Assembly (NCBI RefSeq): GCF_001637225.1
Contig: NZ_LVJI01000025.1
Span: 35,474 to 99,473 of the forward strand
DNA: 64,000 nucleotides
Direction of reading: 5' to 3'
Source of the DNA: Paenibacillus antarcticus
GTDB lineage: Bacteria > Bacillota > Bacilli > Paenibacillales > Paenibacillaceae
Of the stretch, positions 62,093 to 64,000 are shown piece by piece. Under the pieces are notes generated by a model, which was not told the DNA's origin, did not search any database, and saw only the letters and a list, made by a program, of their open reading frames with translations. The position numbers were made by a program, and so were the translations under genes. Within the stretch, counting starts at the first letter, position 1; every line of letters starts with the position of its first letter.

Positions 62093-62877
62093 TGAAGAAA
62101 AGAAACATCTTGGCTATCTTGTTCTTTATCGCAGTATATCTAGCAGTGCCCATGGAGATGAGCCTGGCTTCAGCAGAATTGAAAACACTAATATATGATG
62201 AAGCGGGTCTACTGAATAAGGAAGAGTATAATGAGCTTAATGTGATGGCTAATGAATATAGTGCCAAGAGAGAAACGGATATTATCATTTTAACTTCTAC
62301 CAATGACGATAATATAGATGTTATGAAAATGACGGAAGATTTCTATGATGAGAAGGCACCTGGATATGATAAGCCTAATGGTAATACAGTTATATTGACC
62401 ATGGACATGAGAAATAGAGATTTCTATTTGGCTGGATTCTATAAAGGTAAGGAGTACTTAGATGAAGGTAGGCTCAATAAGATAAACGACAAGATTACCC
62501 CGGATTTAGCGAATGGTGATTACAGACTTGCATTTCAGAAGTATATTCAAACGGCGTATAAATATATGGGGTTTCGCCCAGGTGTAAATCCGGACAACAT
62601 ATTATTTAATGGGTGGTTTCAATTGGCTGTTTCGCTGGGGATCGGGGGAATTATCGTGGGTACGATGGCTTATCGTTCAGGTGGTCGCGTGACGGTAAAT
62701 CGACAGACCTACGAGGATGCCAGTACGTCAGGAATCTTGGAACGCCAGGACACGTACATGCGAACAACGACAACGAAACGGAAGATCGAAAAGAATAATA
62801 GCGGCGGCTCAGGCGGCGGAGGCGGTGGGACCACTGGTGGTGGCCATTCGCATAGTGGTAGTAGAGGATCATTTTAA
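62092..62877 (+). CDS. ydjH: YdjH-like TPM-domain membrane protein
   Basis: About 261 residues. Signal peptide (ILAILFFIAVYLAVPMEMSLASA), an extracellular TPM domain (LIYDEAGLLNKEEYNELNVMANEYSAKRETDIIILTS), a membrane helix (~200-220) and a Gly/Ser/His-rich tail. I place the start at ATG 62092 (TGATG overlap with the ydjG stop, GGAGG 9 bases upstream); ATG 62086 is also possible but is only 3 bases from that site. Confidence 0.9.
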   Translation: MKKRNILAILFFIAVYLAVPMEMSLASAELKTLIYDEAGLLNKEEYNELNVMANEYSAKRETDIIILTSTNDDNIDVMKMTEDFYDEKAPGYDKPNGNTVILTMDMRNRDFYLAGFYKGKEYLDEGRLNKINDKITPDLANGDYRLAFQKYIQTAYKYMGFRPGVNPDNILFNGWFQLAVSLGIGGIIVGTMAYRSGGRVTVNRQTYEDASTSGILERQDTYMRTTTTKRKIEKNNSGGSGGGGGGTTGGGHSHSGSRGSF

Positions 62878-62897
62878 ATAGAAGGGATGATTAAACA

Positions 62898-63884
62898 ATG
62901 GGGTTCTTCAAAAATCAATTTGCTAATGTTGTGGAATGGGAAGAATTTAGAGATGATATGATTTTTTGGAAGTGGAGCAACCGCGAGGTTAAAAAAGGAA
63001 GTAAGTTAATTATCCGCTCTGGTCAAGACGCTATTTTCGTAAATAACGGCAAGATCGAAGGGATATTTGAGGATGAAGGGGAATTCAACATTGATTCAGA
63101 CATCATCCCGTTCTTATCGACGTTAAAAGGATTTAAATTTGGCTTTAACAGCGGGATGAGGGTGGAAGTCTTATTCGTTAATACGAAGGAATTCACCGTC
63201 AAATGGGGGACGCAAAATCCGATTCTGATCCCGACTCCACAGCTTCCAGGCGGTATGCCTATTCGAGCCAACGGTACATTCAATTTCAAAGTGAATGATT
63301 ACGTTACGCTGATCGATAAGATAGCGGGTATGCGCAATAGTTATCTTGTTGAGGATATTAAAATAAGAATTACTTCTGTATTAGACCAGTTATTAATGAA
63401 ATGGATTAGCAGAGAAGGAAAAGACATGTTTGATTTACAAGCGAATGCCTCGGATATTGCCAAAGGTATTCGCGAGGATTTAGATATGCAGGTCATGGAC
63501 AACGGGATGACGATTACAGGGTTTCAAGTGATGAGCTTTAATTATCCTAAAGAAATTCAAGATATGATTACGAAAACAGCTTCCCACGAAATGATTGGTA
63601 ACTTGCAAAAGTATCAACAGGTTAGCATGACAGATGGTATTGCATCCGGCAAAGTACAAGGCGGAGGTGCTGCTTCGGATATGGCGGGTATGATGATGGG
63701 TATGAACATGGCTAATGAAATGATGAAGAATATGAATCAGAACCAGAAGCCATCCTCTGAAAATCAGCAACCTAGGCCTGCTTCTCCCTCTTCTGAAGAG
63801 CATAAGAAGCCCAACTTCTGCCCGAATTGCGGTTCGAAAACTGAAGGGGCTAATTTCTGTCCAAATTGTGGTCAGAAGTTGTAA
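62898..63884 (+). CDS. ydjI: YdjI-like SPFH-domain protein with C-terminal zinc ribbon
   Basis: 328 residues. The SPFH/virion core (VEWEEFRDDMIFWKWSNREVKKGSKLIIRSGQDAIFVNNGKIEGIF...) is followed by a helical region, a Met/Gly-rich stretch (MAGMMMGMNMANEMMKNMNQ), a Pro/Ser linker and a zinc ribbon (FCPNCGSKTEGANFCPNCGQKL). In B. subtilis YdjI brings PspA to the YdjGH membrane complex. It is the last gene of the operon; a start at ATG 62898 follows AGAAGGGATG. Confidence 0.92.
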   Translation: MGFFKNQFANVVEWEEFRDDMIFWKWSNREVKKGSKLIIRSGQDAIFVNNGKIEGIFEDEGEFNIDSDIIPFLSTLKGFKFGFNSGMRVEVLFVNTKEFTVKWGTQNPILIPTPQLPGGMPIRANGTFNFKVNDYVTLIDKIAGMRNSYLVEDIKIRITSVLDQLLMKWISREGKDMFDLQANASDIAKGIREDLDMQVMDNGMTITGFQVMSFNYPKEIQDMITKTASHEMIGNLQKYQQVSMTDGIASGKVQGGGAASDMAGMMMGMNMANEMMKNMNQNQKPSSENQQPRPASPSSEEHKKPNFCPNCGSKTEGANFCPNCGQKL

Positions 63885-63929
63885 TAGCCATTAGGTAATG
63901 AAGTAAGAAAGAACCCGCTCAAGTGATAT

Positions 63930-64000
63930 GCTCCCCTTATAGTAGACAGAAAAAAGCAAGCCGATTAATCTGTCTATTATGGAGGGGATTTTTTTATGGG
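63930..64000 (+). mobile_element. possible left end of an IS3-type insertion sequence (truncated by window)
   Basis: CTCCCC (63931-63936) with GGAGGGG, and TAGTAGACAG (63940-63949) with CTGTCTATTA (63970-63979), fold into one long hairpin followed by seven T and then ATG at 63996. This end structure, a terminator-like hairpin just before a transposase start, is familiar from IS3/IS150-type elements in Paenibacillus and Bacillus. No transposase sequence is visible, so an ordinary terminator for ydjI is the alternative. Confidence 0.4.

Overview
The window reads as chromosome from a spore-forming, low-GC Gram-positive bacterium, most likely Paenibacillus or a close relative. The evidence is a set of Bacillales marker genes (yugP, ohrR/ohr, relQ, yhaO/yhaN, ykvI, xpt, yqhG/yqhH, yqzE, cwlD, the pspA-ydjGHI block), an S-layer (SLH) anchored enzyme, an adenosylcobalamin-dependent ribonucleotide reductase, GlnR/TnrA-type operators and strong AGGAGG ribosome binding sites with frequent GTG/TTG starts. 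The genus assignment is inference; no rRNA gene is present. One tRNA gene (Leu-CAG) is present and there is no CRISPR array.

Layout. 1-5.9 kb: the 3' end of a LysR regulator, yugP with a MerR regulator, then an ammonium transporter under two GlnR/TnrA boxes, followed by a DUF294 nucleotidyltransferase-like protein overlapping a DnaQ-type exonuclease, and a convergent JAMM protease. 6-18.6 kb: housekeeping genes (ResA-like thioredoxin, cimA, a DinB polymerase, ferredoxin, L,D-transpeptidase, a 44-residue membrane protein, pyrD, relQ, DUF309, rsuA-like, HAD phosphatase, ohr/ohrR, a diguanylate cyclase). 18.6-28.2 kb: glycosyltransferase-yhaO-yhaN, ykvI, xpt, two small unknown genes, tRNA-Leu and a broken alpha/beta hydrolase.

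28.4-41.6 kb: a 1207-residue surface phosphatase made of two near-identical phosphatase modules plus three SLH domains, preceded by PhoP-box-like repeats. It is followed by a two-component system with its own ABC transporter, then a three-gene set encoding the two halves of the plant Tm-1 protein as separate genes plus a cupin. 41.6-51 kb: a YibQ-like deacetylase, cwlD, yqzE, a secreted protein of unknown function, yqhG/yqhH, and nrdJ with a pair of NrdR boxes.

51-60 kb is the most accessory-looking part: a small secreted protein, a frameshifted Mrr-type nuclease, debris of another secreted-protein gene, a second-type methionine aminopeptidase, and a visibly GC-richer block in which a MocR-type regulator, a D-Ala-D-Ala ligase and an aminotransferase are tightly packed. 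An alpha-glucosidase with a LacI-type palindrome follows. 60-64 kb holds pspA-ydjGHI behind an extracytoplasmic-function sigma-like promoter, and the window ends in what may be the left edge of an IS3-type insertion sequence.

Strongest regulatory readings: GlnR on amt, NrdR on nrdJ, PhoP on the surface phosphatase, OhrR on ohr, and a sigma-W-like promoter on pspA-ydjGHI. Candidates for undescribed biology: the Amt-DUF294-exonuclease operon without a PII gene, the split Tm-1/cupin operon, the duplicated S-layer phosphatase, and the MocR-Ddl-aminotransferase island with its structured leader.
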